Assembly: GCA_963681505.1 (NCBI GenBank)
Contig: OY811990.1
Location: 5,820,708 to 5,884,707 of the forward strand
Reading direction: 5' to 3'
Length of the DNA: 64,000 bases
Source of the DNA: Eunapius fragilis
Taxonomy: Eukaryota; Porifera; Demospongiae; Spongillida; Spongillidae
The notes beneath the pieces are model-generated. The model saw only the letters and a list, made by a program, of their open reading frames with translations. It did not search any database and had not been told where the DNA came from. Both the position numbers and the translations under genes were made by a program. Positions 26,501-35,861 of this stretch are shown here, one piece after another. Every line of letters begins with the position of its first letter. Position 1 is the first letter of the stretch.

Positions 26501-29500
26501 AGGGGAGGAGGGGGTTTGGGTGTCTTGATGCCTATCAAAGGGGAGGAGGGGGTTTGGGTGTCCTGATGCCTATCAATGGGGAGGAGGTAGTTTGGGCGTC
26601 CTGATGCCTATCAAAGGGGAGGAGGTAGTTTGGGTGTCCTGATGCCTATCAATGGGGAGGAGGTAGTTTGGGTGTCCTGATGCCTATCAAAGGGGAGGAG
26701 GTAGTTTGGGCGTACAATGCCTATCAAAGGGGAGGAGGGGGTTTGGGCGTCCTGATGCCTATCAATGGGGAGGAGGTAGTTTGGGCGTATAATGCCTATC
26801 AAAGGGGAGGAGGGGGTTTGGGTGTCCTGATGCCTATCAAAGAGGAGGAGGGGGTTTGGGTGTCCTGATGCCTATCAAAGGGGAGGAGGTAGTTTGGGTG
26901 TCCTGATGCCTATCAAAGGGGAGGAGGTAGTTTGGGCGTACAATGCCTATCAAAGGGGAGGAGGGGGTTTGGGCGTCCTGATGCCTATCAATGGGGAGGA
27001 GGTAGTTTGGGCGTATAATGCCTATCAAAGGGGAGGAGGGGGTTTGGGTGTCCTGATGCCTATCAAAGGGGAGGAGGTAGTGTGGGCGTATAATGCCTAT
27101 CAAAGGGGAGGAGGGGGTTTGGGTGTCCTGATGCCTATCAATGGGGAGGAGGTAGTTTGGGCGTATAATGCCTATCAAAGGGGAGGAGGGGGTTTGGGTG
27201 TCCTGATGTCTATCAATGGGGAGGAGGTAGTTTGGGCGTATAATGCCTATCAAAGGGGAGGAGGGGGTTTGGGTGTCCTGATGCCTATCAATGGGGAGGA
27301 GGTAGTTTGGGCGTATAATGCCTATCAAAGGGGAGGAGGGGGTTTGGGCGTCCTGATGCCTATCAATGGGGAGGAGGGGGTTTGGGTGTCTTGATGCCTA
27401 TCAATGGGGAGGAGGTAGTTTGGGCGTCCTGATGCCTATCAAAGGGGAGGAGGTAGTTTGGGTGTCCTGATGCCTATCAAAGGGGAGGAGGTAGTTTGGG
27501 CGTATAATGCCTATCAAAGGGGAGGAGGGGGTTTGGGTGTCCTGATGCCTATCAAAGGGGAGGAGGTAGTTTGGGCGTATAATGCCTATCAAAGGGGAGG
27601 AGGGGGGTTGGGTGTCTTGATGCCTATCAAAGGGGAGGAGGGGGTTTGGGTGTCTTGATGCCTATCAAAGGGGAGGAGGGGGTTTGGGCGTCCTGATGCC
27701 TATCAAAGGGGAGGAGGTAGTTTGGGTGTCCTGATGCCTATCAAAGGGGAGGAGGTAGTTTGGGCGTATAATGCCTATCAAAGGGGAGGAGGGGGTTTGG
27801 GTGTCCTGATGCCTATCAAAGGGGAGGAGGGGGTTTGGGTGTCCTGATGCCTATCAATGGGGAGGAGGTAGTTTGGGTGTCCTGATGCCTATCAAAGGGG
27901 AGGAGGTAGTTTGGGCGTATAATGCCTATCAAAGGGGAGGAGGGGGTTTGGGTGTCCTGATGCCTATCAATGGGGAGGAGGTAGTTTGGGTGTCCTGATG
28001 CCTATCAAAGGGGAGGAGGTAGTTTGGGCGTATAATGCCTATCAAAGGGGAGGAGGGGGTTTGGGCGTCTTGATGCCTATCAATGGGGAGGAGGTAGTTT
28101 GGGCGTCCTGATGCCTATCAAAGGGGAGGAGGTAGTTTGGGTGTCCTGATGCCTATCAAAGGGGAGGAGGTAGTTTGGGCGTATAATGCCTATCAAAGGG
28201 GAGGAGGGGGTTTGGGTGTCCTGATGCCTATCAAAGGGGAGGAGGGGGTTTGGGCGTCCTGATGCCTATCAATGGGGAGGAGGTAGTTTGGGCTTACTGA
28301 TGCCTATCAAAGGGGAGGAGGGGGTTTGGGCAACTACTCAGAGGGATTGAGAGATTTTTTTAAAAAGGATTTACTAAAGCTGTGCTGATTGGTAGTTATT
28401 TGACACATAAGGGAGGTGTTTGTATGATCTAATGCCAATCAAAGGGGAGGTGGCTTTGGGTGTACTCATGCCTAACTGATGCCAATCAAAGGGGAGGTGG
28501 GGGATTGGGGCTTGTCACTAGGTGTATTTAACATGCATGCTAAATTCACTAACTGCTACATATACACATTGCAAAAAACTACAGCCAGAATCACTACACC
28601 ATGAAAACGCGGTCTCACTTTGGCCTTAAACGTTTGCAACTTTGTTGGACAGCTTCCATACACTTTTTCCAAAGATCTTCAAAGCCAACAGTGTTATTCC
28701 AATATTGTGGAAGCTGTTGAAACATGATATCCTTTAAATATTGAAGTTCCCTAACAGGTAGTGCATGCAGAGTACCAGTTCCAAAAGGTGTGCATCGTAT
28801 CATAACGTCATCTCCAAATATAGCTTCTCTTGCTAACTTTTGGGCTAAAGTAGGTGCCTTTCCCTCACCTTTAAGCTTAGAATTTTTAATTAGTACTACC
28901 TCCACAGAAGATAGGCGCTCTTTCTGTATAGCAGATGAGGGTAGAGGTTGTCCAGGAGGCACATCTTTGCCCTCTGCTGTCCCTTGAGGTGGTTGTACAG
29001 AGGAGGACTGAGATGATGCACTACCACCCAGGGCCAGTTGGGCCAGTATGGAAGACATTGGTGACTGAGATGGAATAGAAGTGCCCATTGCTAGTTGAGG
29101 TGGAGCAAAAGACATTGGTGACTGAGATGGTAAAGAAGTGTAAGGTGGTATAGAACTGCTCAGTGCTGGTTGAGGTGGAACAGACGACATTGGTGACTGA
29201 GATGGTACAGAAGTGTAAGATGGTATTGAAATGCCCAGTGCTGGTTGGGTTGGAACAGAAGACATTGGTGACTGAGATGGTATAGAACTGCCTAGTGCTG
29301 GTTGAGATGGAACAAAAGACACTGGTGACTGAGATGGTACAGAAGTGTGAGATGGCATAGAAGTGCCCAGTGCTGGTTGAGGTGGAACAAAAGACACTGG
29401 TGACTGAGGTGATAAAGTACTGCCCAGTGCCAGCTCGAATGGTGCAGAAGTGGATACTGGAGATTCAGACAGCGTAGGAGCTTCAGTAATGGATGTTGAA

Positions 29501-31772
29501 TAGTGAGGTGCAGCCAACAGTCGAGGGGCAAATCTGGATGGTGTGAGAATGTGCCTTGTTGTTTGAACAGATACTTGTTCGAGTGCAGTTAATCTTTTCA
29601 CTAAGTTGTCAATTAGTTGCTCCACTTTGGTAAGACGATACTGAAGATCTTGAACAGTTGCTTGCAGCAATATGCGGTCCTGTAAACCTGAAATGTTGTG
29701 TTTGCTACAAGGTAGTGATTGTGCAACAAAAGCACCTACCAGGTAATGAAATGTCAGAATCAGATGAGTATGATGAGAGTGATGAGGATAATTGTTCACC
29801 ATCTAAATACAAAAATAGTAAAGTAATGTTTATACATGTAAATCAAGATTTTCTTGCCATACTGCTTACCTCCAGCTGATGTATATGTAACACCATTAGG
29901 TTTGGAAACAGTGCCTGTAGCATGTTTGCTAATCGCAGAGCCTTTTGGGTATAAATGTACATGTTCATTATAAAGTATAGAACTCTAAATGTTACATACC
30001 TCCTGCATCTGTCACCGCTGCTGTGGATGGTAGATTAGAACTATAAACTAACATTCATTTTTACTAGAGCAAATTAGTCTTACCTTTTTCATGTAAAGCA
30101 ATTTGCAGGATTTTTCCCACAGCAGCAGGTTTCCTAGGCTTCTTTTTGATAGCATCACTACCCTTCTTGCTGCCCTTTCCTTCATTTGCTTTAAATTTCT
30201 TTACTCTTTTTGGTGGTGACTGCTCTTCCATCTTCTCTACATCCTCCTCTTGCACCTTCTCATCATTTGCATCCTTATTCTTTTTCCCTCTATTATCATC
30301 CCTCTTTCTTTGCACTGACTGCTCTTCCATCTTCTCTAAATCCTCCTCTCGCACCTTCTCATCATTTACATCCTTACTCTTTTTCCCTCTATTATCATCC
30401 CTCTTTCTTTGCACTGACTGCTCTTCCATCTTCTGTACATCCTCCTCTTGCACCTTCTCAAAAGGTGTGTAGGTACCATCAATAAAGCCTTCCTCAAGAG
30501 CTGCCATCTCATCCTTGGTACCTATATACATGTATGAGTGACAAATTTTAACATGCCCGTTTTTTCTAATACAGTCTACCCTCGATATAGTCCGTGCTAC
30601 GGGAACCCCCAAACTAGCGGACTGTAGGACAAACGGATAGTAGCGATGCGAAGTTTAGCTTACGAAGGGTTAGTAGTTGGCAAGAAAAATAGCGGACATT
30701 ATCGCGGATGGACTGTATCGAAGCGGACACTATCGAGGGTAGACTGTAGCAATAGAATCAAATGCGGTAGGCTTATGTAAACTGTGGTTTAACTATCAGA
30801 TGTTTCCTTGGTTACGCTATTAAGTAACAGCAATGCATCTTGTCACCTCGCAGATATACATTTCTATCGTAACATAAAGCTAGGTTAGATGCACGTGCGT
30901 GTGCTTGTGCATATATGCGCTTGCTTACCTTTTGCCAAAATCTTTCCAACATACTCCTTTCTGTGCACCTTCACCTTACAGTTCTCACCGATCTTATCGG
31001 ACGACAACGTGTCTCCAGATACTACTGACACCGACTCTTCATCTGGCCAGTGAACTAAATAGTAATTGTCTATACATGGTGACAGGTGGGTATATTAAAA
31101 CATCGGTAGACAATCCTTTTTCTCTTACCGGATTGAATTATCTTCAGCGATCTCCTAAGGCTGGTTGGGTTCATCTTGATGCGTCAATAATCAAAAACCG
31201 TTCTCGAGCGTAAATATCAACGCCGTTACGATCACACGTCAAATGTAACGCCGTTGAAATATACGCCACGTGTGTGCGTGCGCATACAATAACGTAACGG
31301 GCGTTCAACGGTTTAAGAACTAATTAAAACGCCGTTCTAATACCGCGCGGTTTCTATAATTGCACAACGCCGTTTACGTGAAACTGCACGTTACGGAAAC
31401 TTTATTCTGACCGCTACTGTATGTCGCGCATGCAAGTGCGTACCGTTGAGGTTCGCCGCTCTTTTCGTCCGTGGAAGAGTCTTTACTCCCATCTTCACTA
31501 TCATCTGCTGGCAAAGGACTGTTTTCATCTACCTGAAGTACTTCACGGGGCTTTTTCTTTACCTTTCTAGGCGCTGAGGCTTTTAGCTGCCCAAAGACAT
31601 GCGGCAAACAAATGGCTTTTGTAGATTTTGTCGTGGAGCCCCCGTCTTCCCACTGCACTACATACTTTTTATTATGTGGAGTGCTAGAGACCTGCCTTAT
31701 AACCCCCTTCTTTCCATAGTTCTTCTTTATCTTCACGACGATATCTGTGCCTACTCGAAGTTGACCCGCCAT
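23592..31772 (-). CDS. PiggyBac-derived (PGBD-like) two-exon gene, split by a transposon
   Basis: Exon 1 (31,772-31,444) starts MAGQLRVGTDIVVKIKKNYG and has a small basic, possibly KOW/Tudor-like module (KYVVQWEDGG) and an acidic tail. Exon 2 (24,036-23,592) encodes the C-terminal part of a DDE_Tnp_1_7/piggyBac-type transposase (YALSWKDRKLKTI, FGAIDVHNHYRQGSLAFER, THSWWHNLF). The junction is GT/AG and phase-compatible, giving 257 codons to a stop. The N-terminal and middle catalytic region of a piggyBac transposase is absent, so it cannot be an active transposase; it is either a decayed copy or a domesticated C-terminal fragment. Almost the whole intron is the 7.3 kb Tc1/mariner-type element; without it the intron would be about 110 bp. 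More piggyBac-like residues lie in another frame just past the stop (to about 23,470). Confidence 0.65.
24125..24169 (+). repeat. Left terminal inverted repeat of the two-gene element
   Basis: Starts CAGTAGCGGTCAAAATAAAG, continues TTTCCGTAACGTGCAGTTT, and is preceded by the TA target site. It matches the right terminus in inverted orientation. Confidence 0.9.
24180..24345. promoter_or_regulatory. Left subterminal region with AACGCCGTT-like motifs
   Basis: One exact AACGCCGTT lies at 24,327-24,335. Related AACGGC or ACGGCG motifs lie at about 24,299-24,305 and 24,315-24,320, and ACGACGGTT further out. The region also spans the presumed transposase promoter. The same motif is repeated at the opposite end, which suggests binding sites for an element-encoded protein. 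Confidence 0.55.
24384..25440 (+). CDS. Tc1/mariner-type DD34E transposase
   Basis: Two exons, 24,384-24,922 and 24,972-25,440, separated by a 49-bp GT-AG intron that restores the frame (PR/AKHPTKVHVWAG), giving 335 residues, normal for the family. The N-terminal ~110 residues contain helix-turn-helix segments (PPAILKRLEEEG; basic RKPGGGRKSK linker). The catalytic triad is visible: Asp in WTDECTVQLES, Asp in MADNDPKHTS, and Glu in PDCNPIENLWHEL, with 34 residues between the second Asp and the Glu. Unspliced, the first exon ends at an early stop, so splicing is required. It would cut at the element TIRs and insert at TA. No inactivating change was seen. Confidence 0.9.
25739..28330. repeat. 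2.6 kb G-rich minisatellite with 37/38-bp units
   Basis: Tandem units of 37-38 bp, core TGCCTATCAAAGGGGAGGAG followed by GGGGTTTGGGTGTCCTGA or TAGTTTGGGCGTATAA. Many stretches alternate the two types, giving a 75-bp higher-order unit, so long ORFs appear on both strands by accident. The plus strand has repeated GGGG/GGGGG/GGG runs with G-quadruplex potential. Both flanks carry a related ~60-bp sequence (GGGAGGTGTTTGT...GATCTAATGCC) near 25,715 and 28,405. It lies between the 3' ends of the two genes of the element. Confidence 0.97.
28615..31174 (-). CDS. BEN-domain protein carried by the Tc1/mariner-type element
   Basis: Seven minus-strand exons: 31,174-31,129 (ATG); 31,054-30,929; 30,521-30,084; 30,020-30,000; 29,941-29,870; 29,802-29,740; 29,687-28,615 (stop). 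All introns are GT-AG and phase 1, and the exons sum to 612 codons plus stop. Domains in order: a small N-terminal module (HWPDEESVSVVSG, CKVKVHRKEYVGKILAKG) resembling the Tudor-like segment that precedes BEN domains in some animal proteins; a Lys/Glu-rich region with three ~33-residue repeats (EEDVEKMEEQS); a short coiled coil (LQYRLTKVEQLIDNLVKRL); a Pro/Ser-rich repeat region (SQSPMSSVPTQPALG-like units); and a C-terminal BEN domain (LAQKLAREAIFGDDVMIR to FEDLWKKCMEAVQQSCKRL). BEN domains bind DNA or chromatin partners. A role in transposition or silencing of the element is inference. A small MITE sits in intron 2. Confidence 0.8.
30572..30746. mobile_element. 175-bp MITE with TA target duplication
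   Basis: The ends CAGTCTACCCTCGATATAGT and ACTATCGAGGGTAGACTG are inverted repeats flanked by TA (30,570-30,571 and 30,747-30,748), as in Tc1/mariner/pogo-type MITEs. Inner segments also pair (CGGACTGTAGGACAAACGGA / TAGCGGACATTATCG). It is nested in intron 2 of the BEN-domain gene, so it arrived after that gene did. Confidence 0.85.
31200..31375. promoter_or_regulatory. Right subterminal region with four AACGCCGTT motifs
   Basis: Exact AACGCCGTT at 31,219-31,227, 31,247-31,255, 31,328-31,336 and 31,366-31,374, with near matches (AACGGGCGTTCAACGG, ACCGCGCGGTT) between. The region lies between the right TIR and the start codon of the BEN-domain gene, so the motifs could serve as transposase, BEN-protein or promoter sites. 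Confidence 0.6.
31376..31419 (-). repeat. Right terminal inverted repeat of the two-gene element
   Basis: Reversed, it begins CAGTAGCGGTCAGAATAAAG and matches the left end at 24,125; it is followed by TA. Confidence 0.9.
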
Positions 31773-31779
31773 TATTACA

Positions 31780-32450
31780 ACTATGTGGCTTTGCTTTATA
31801 CTGCATGTCTCGATCAATCACGTATAATAAGGAGGTTGTCCAATTTTTTGCTCTGAAAAGTATCACTGAAGACAATAGAGTTTTTATTCCATTCTTCTTG
31901 CATACTGTTTGCCCAAAATACTAACTTTTACCTGCGTCCTATGCGAGTTTGCTTTCATGAGTGCGTGCTTGAAATGATTGGTACAAATTCAAGTATTACG
32001 GTCTTGAATGATAGTACAGCAAATTCAAATGACAATAATCAATGGACGTTTGACAGTAACTAACCCCCTTAATGGACTTTTGACAGTAACTAACCCCTAC
32101 CTCGTTGTAGGCCACCAGAGAACCACTCCAGTCCATGAAGGGGACTCCCTTCCCAGCACATGAGGCTCATCCTCACACATATCTACCCAACTAAAAAATC
32201 TTAGATTAATAGCAGTATAATCTACTTTTTATTTAATATACTTTAAAACACGCTGACCCCCTGTCAAAGCTGGTCGACAAGATGTATTGGTGAGACAGAT
32301 GAATTGGTCCCCCAGAACAATACATCTTTAGATGAAATATGAGTTGTACTGTGCTCATTGTAGCTGTTATGACAACCAAAAATAGTGCATCCAATGAGTG
32401 CGCACCACAAGAGTAGAAGTAGGTAGTAGAAGTAGGTAGTCAACATTGTG
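31780..32450. other. Mostly non-coding; possible short exon
   Basis: A direct duplication of GACAGTAACTAACCCC lies near 32,045-32,100. On the minus strand, 32,101-32,155 reads like a short exon (KGVPFMDWSGSLVAYNE before a GTAGGG donor), possibly part of the extracellular-repeat gene at 32.6 kb, but the acceptor is unclear. Confidence 0.3.
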
Positions 32451-32459
32451 GCTTTGGCT

Positions 32460-32798
32460 AAAGAAATGGTGGCCGGCTAGGCACATCACGGTTACGTTGA
32501 TGGTCGTATGGAGCCCGCGGAGTGTGGGCAGGTTGTCGGTGATATCGATAATACCCACACCTACGATCATAGACTAGACTTGTTCCTGTGATCCCATCAC
32601 TAAGGTTATAATCCTGGTGGTGAAGACCCAACAAGCCGTCTAGAGTACGTGCAGTGATTTGTATGTGCAGTGATTTGTTCATCCACACAGACCCGTTCGA
32701 CCCTACCAAGAAGGTATCGGCTGCCGGCTTGGTTGTTACAGTGTATGTGCTAGGAGCTGCATACTGGATCAGTGTGGACAAGGACCACGTGTATCTGG
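32460..32798 (-). pseudogene. Extracellular-repeat gene fragment interrupted by a hAT element
   Basis: Minus-strand segments read like a beta-sandwich extracellular repeat (FLVGSNGSVWMNKSLHI, LDGLLGLHHQDYNLSDG, VGIIDITDN), but in two frames, so it is decayed or mis-spliced as read. A plus-strand frame is also open here, so strand is not certain. The sequence continues at 35,862 on the other side of the hAT insertion. A copy of the 32,580-32,790 part is at 21,936-22,128. Confidence 0.35.
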
Positions 32799-32806
32799 AC
32801 TACGGG

Positions 32807-35800
32807 CAGTGGCGTAGTGTGATAGTTGAGCGCCCGGGTACATAACGCCCTAATGGCGCCCCCCCCTCCCCCCCCCCCCCGCGCGCGCGCGCGCTATTCG
32901 TACCTGTGTGTTATATAACCGCTATTTTCAATCATTCACATGTATAATACACGGAAATGAAACTTGTTTCTTGCTATAGATATATTCGTCTGACTTTTGC
33001 TGATGCAAATGTGTCAATAACTTCATCAAAGTTAATACACTCCAACGTTTCTCTTTCTATACTCAATAGAGCAAGGTTGCTAAATCGATCTTGTCCCATC
33101 GACGAACGCAAGTAGGACAAAATTAGTTTTAATTTGCTGAAAGCGTTCACAACTGGCGATAGATACAGCAATTGTAAGCAATATTTGGAGTGAAATGCGG
33201 AGATTCGGGAATACATCATCTCCATATGATATGATAAATGACAGAAGTTCTATAGGAGTCTTTGGAGAAATATCGCCTCTATTATTAAGTAGCATCCTGC
33301 AATCACAAACTTCAGTAGAGAGGTCTTCCCCGTTTATGTCAGTGTCATAGAATTTTCCTAGCTCAACACAATGATTATGGTGAGCAAGGGCATAATTGCT
33401 ATTCAGTAAATTTGTCACATCAAGTAGAAAGCCGAATTTAGAATTCATGTCATCCAATCGCGAGAAACGTGTTAAAATCTCTTGGTGGAGCCTGTCAAGA
33501 ATGCTTCTTAAAACTCGCTTAATCTCCTGTTCGGCAGTTAGTCCGGCATCCAGAGACAATTCATCAGGCATTCGTCGTCTTCTCCTAATCCGACGCTCCA
33601 CATCTATTCCCCAATCTGTGCATCGTATCTTTGCATTCTCTATAGCATCAAGGCACAATTGGTCACCATCAGTGGCAAGGTTATGTTGCAAACCATTCAG
33701 GTCAGCTGCAGCATCCTTAAAATTCATGCTTGGATCCTGCAACCTCTTCTGAACACGATCTAGTTTTCCAAGAATTGTGTTCCAAAATTGCAACAAAACA
33801 AAAAATTCAAATTTCAAAATCGCTGCTAACAGAATCTGTGCTTCACTTCTGGTATCATGTGTCATGGTTGTATCATCGAATAACTTTTCAAGCAATCCCA
33901 CCAATTCATCTAGACCAATACAAATTGCTTTCACAGCCTCTGCACGTGAACTCCATCGAGTTTCACATTCCCGCTTCACTACAAGTGGAAGCACATTTTT
34001 CAGCTCTTCCCACCGTAGGGTTGAGGCCGAGAAAAACGTATAAATTTTTTCGATTGTTCCAAAAAAGGTCACAACAATTGGATCCTGTTTGGCAGAGTGC
34101 AGTCCAGCTTAGTTCAAACTGTGATTGTCACAGTTTAGAAACAATGCACGGTGATTTCTGGCACATATCCGTTGTTGAAGACCTGATATATGACCAGCCA
34201 TTACAGATGCATTATTGTAGCACTGTGACCTGCAATCACCCAGAGGTCTTCCGTCAGATTCCGAACGCTCCAGAATGACCTTCTCGAGGGTAGAGGCATC
34301 TTTTGAATGCAACTCTATAAAACCCAGAAACACTTCTTTGATACAGACTTTCTTGCATACAAAATTAATGTCAACAAACCGAATTACCTGTGATCACTGC
34401 TCCCGATGGGCAAGATCAGGTGTTGAGTCTACGAGTAAACCATAGTACTTGCTTTTTATGATGTCTTGTACCAATCGATTTCTTACACTGTTTGCAAGAA
34501 TACTGATAAATTCGTTCTGAATATCTGGGGATAAGTATGAGACAGACTTAGGATTGTCTCTTGCATATTTCAGATGTTCTGAAATAATAGGATCATATTG
34601 ACCAATCAGTTTCAGGAGAGAAAGGAAGTTTCCCGGATTATCACAGTCATCGCTCAATCGTTCTTCATGACCACGTAGTGCTAAGTTTTGGGAAGCAAGA
34701 TATTTGATACACGCTAGCATAGTTTTTAAAACTTCTCGCCATCGCTGTTTTTCAGATAGAATCATCGCTTCAGTGCAAGCATCAATCCCTATACCAGAAG
34801 TTATTCTTCGCTCTGCTTCTTTCCACATTGTAAACGATTTGCGATGACTAGGACTGTTCTCATGTAAGACTAATTTTTCTGGCTTCTTCCATTTGCTGAA
34901 CCCAGTACCTAATTCAAAAGCCGATCTGCAATTAGCCGATGAGGATGTAAACAATAAACAACAAAAGCAATATGCAACTTTATTTAGTGGTGAATATAAT
35001 AACCAAGAGCGGTTCACAATACTTCCATTGGCAAGGTGACGCTGAAACCAAAAGCGCGTCATTGAACGTTCGCCAGTTGACGTGGAAAAGGGACCGCAGG
35101 CATTCTGAAACATAATTGACCCTGTTTTTATCATTTCATCTCGTAGGGACTGTGGTATGACTGAAAGATGTGAAACTGGATCGAATGTCAAATGGCCAAC
35201 GTCATGATAACTTATAATGTCAAGTGTGCTACCAGATCTGCACTCCACAGAGGTAATATTGCCTAAGAAGGAACTTGCATCGTCCAATGTGCTAGTGGAG
35301 TTATCTTCATTAATTGAGTCATGATTGTCGTCGTTCATTTCAATTTCATTTGCGTCAGTGGATGTTTCAGACCTGAGTTTATCATCCTGAAAATGACCAC
35401 CATCTGATTCTGCAGAAAAAGGCTGCTTCCTGAGAAAACCCTCCATCATTTTTCTGCATTTTGCTGCTTCACTCTCTAGTACCTTCCTTCTTTTGCGACT
35501 TTGAGCTCCGCTACGTTTCATTCTCTGAGCCGGTCCTTCCCTAAGCGCTCACAAGTTATCTGGCGATCCGAGATTCCGAACTGTAAAAGCGTGACACTGT
35601 GTATTAAACAGAATATGAAGGTGTCGATTGTGTACCGTATCTTCTATGTCCAGGATTAGAAAGGAATTTAAAAGTTTGCGTGCATGCGCAGATGTTTACC
35701 TTCTTACCTTATAGGTGGCATTAAGTGCCCGTTCGGCGTTCGCGACTTTGCGTTGGCGAGATAATTAATTATCTCTCGTCTTTTTGGCGCCCCCTTATCC

Positions 35801-35853
35801 CTGCGCCCGGGGACATATGTCCCCCCTTGCCCCCCCCCCTCGCTACGCCACTG
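32807..35853 (-). mobile_element. hAT element, 3.05 kb, with perfect 8-bp target duplication
   Basis: The left end CAGTGGCGTAGTG and the reversed right end CAGTGGCGTAGCG are terminal inverted repeats, each followed by GCGCCC-rich sequence. ACTACGGG is duplicated exactly at 32,799-32,806 and 35,854-35,861. The 8-bp duplication and CAGTGGCG ends identify a hAT transposon. It carries one broken transposase gene on the minus strand. The intact target duplication and nearly full-length coding region suggest a fairly young insertion. Confidence 0.92.
32974..35521 (-). pseudogene. hAT transposase (ZMYM1-like), disrupted
   Basis: Starts at 35,521 with a basic stretch (MKRSGAQSRKRRKV). A TTF-type zinc-finger region follows (STGERSMTRFWFQRHLA, YCFCCLLFTSSS), then DUF4371-like sequence (LLVDSTPDLAHREQ), the hAT core (SQCYNNASVMAGHISGLQ), a WSSR motif region (CETRWSSRAEAVK) and the C-terminal dimerisation segment (SIASCERFQQIKTNF, FSNLALLSIE). 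The reading frame breaks near 34,394, has an in-frame stop after NHSLN at about 34,110, and shifts again near 33,110. In the core, the expected D of YDxA is N. The element is therefore not autonomous. Confidence 0.85.
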
Positions 35854-35861
35854 ACTACGGG

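Larger units (their letters stand above)
24125..31419. mobile_element. 7.3 kb two-gene Tc1/mariner-type element with BEN-domain cargo
   Basis: The left end CAGTAGCGGTCAAAATAAAG and the reversed right end CAGTAGCGGTCAGAATAAAG match over about 39 bp with one difference. TA dinucleotides directly flank both ends (24,123-24,124 and 31,420-31,421), as expected for Tc1/mariner. Inside, in order: subterminal motif region, DD34E transposase gene (plus), G-rich minisatellite, BEN-domain gene (minus), subterminal motif region. The transposase starts about 260 bp from the left end and the BEN gene about 245 bp from the right end. Typical Tc1/mariner elements are 1.3-2.4 kb with one gene, so this is unusually large. 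Both genes look open. It sits in the intron of a piggyBac-derived gene. Confidence 0.85.

Noticed and set aside
25934-27658. Long ORFs (up to 188 codons) on both strands with repeated IGIIRPNYLLP and NGEEVVWAYNAYQRGGGG peptides
   Set aside because: They arise because the 75-bp higher-order unit is a multiple of three without stops; no start context, splice signals or domain supports a protein.
28790-30485. Plus-strand ORFs opposite the BEN-domain gene (Ser/Leu/Phe-rich)
   Set aside because: Antisense of Lys/Glu- and Pro/Ser-rich exons; no splice-consistent model on that strand.
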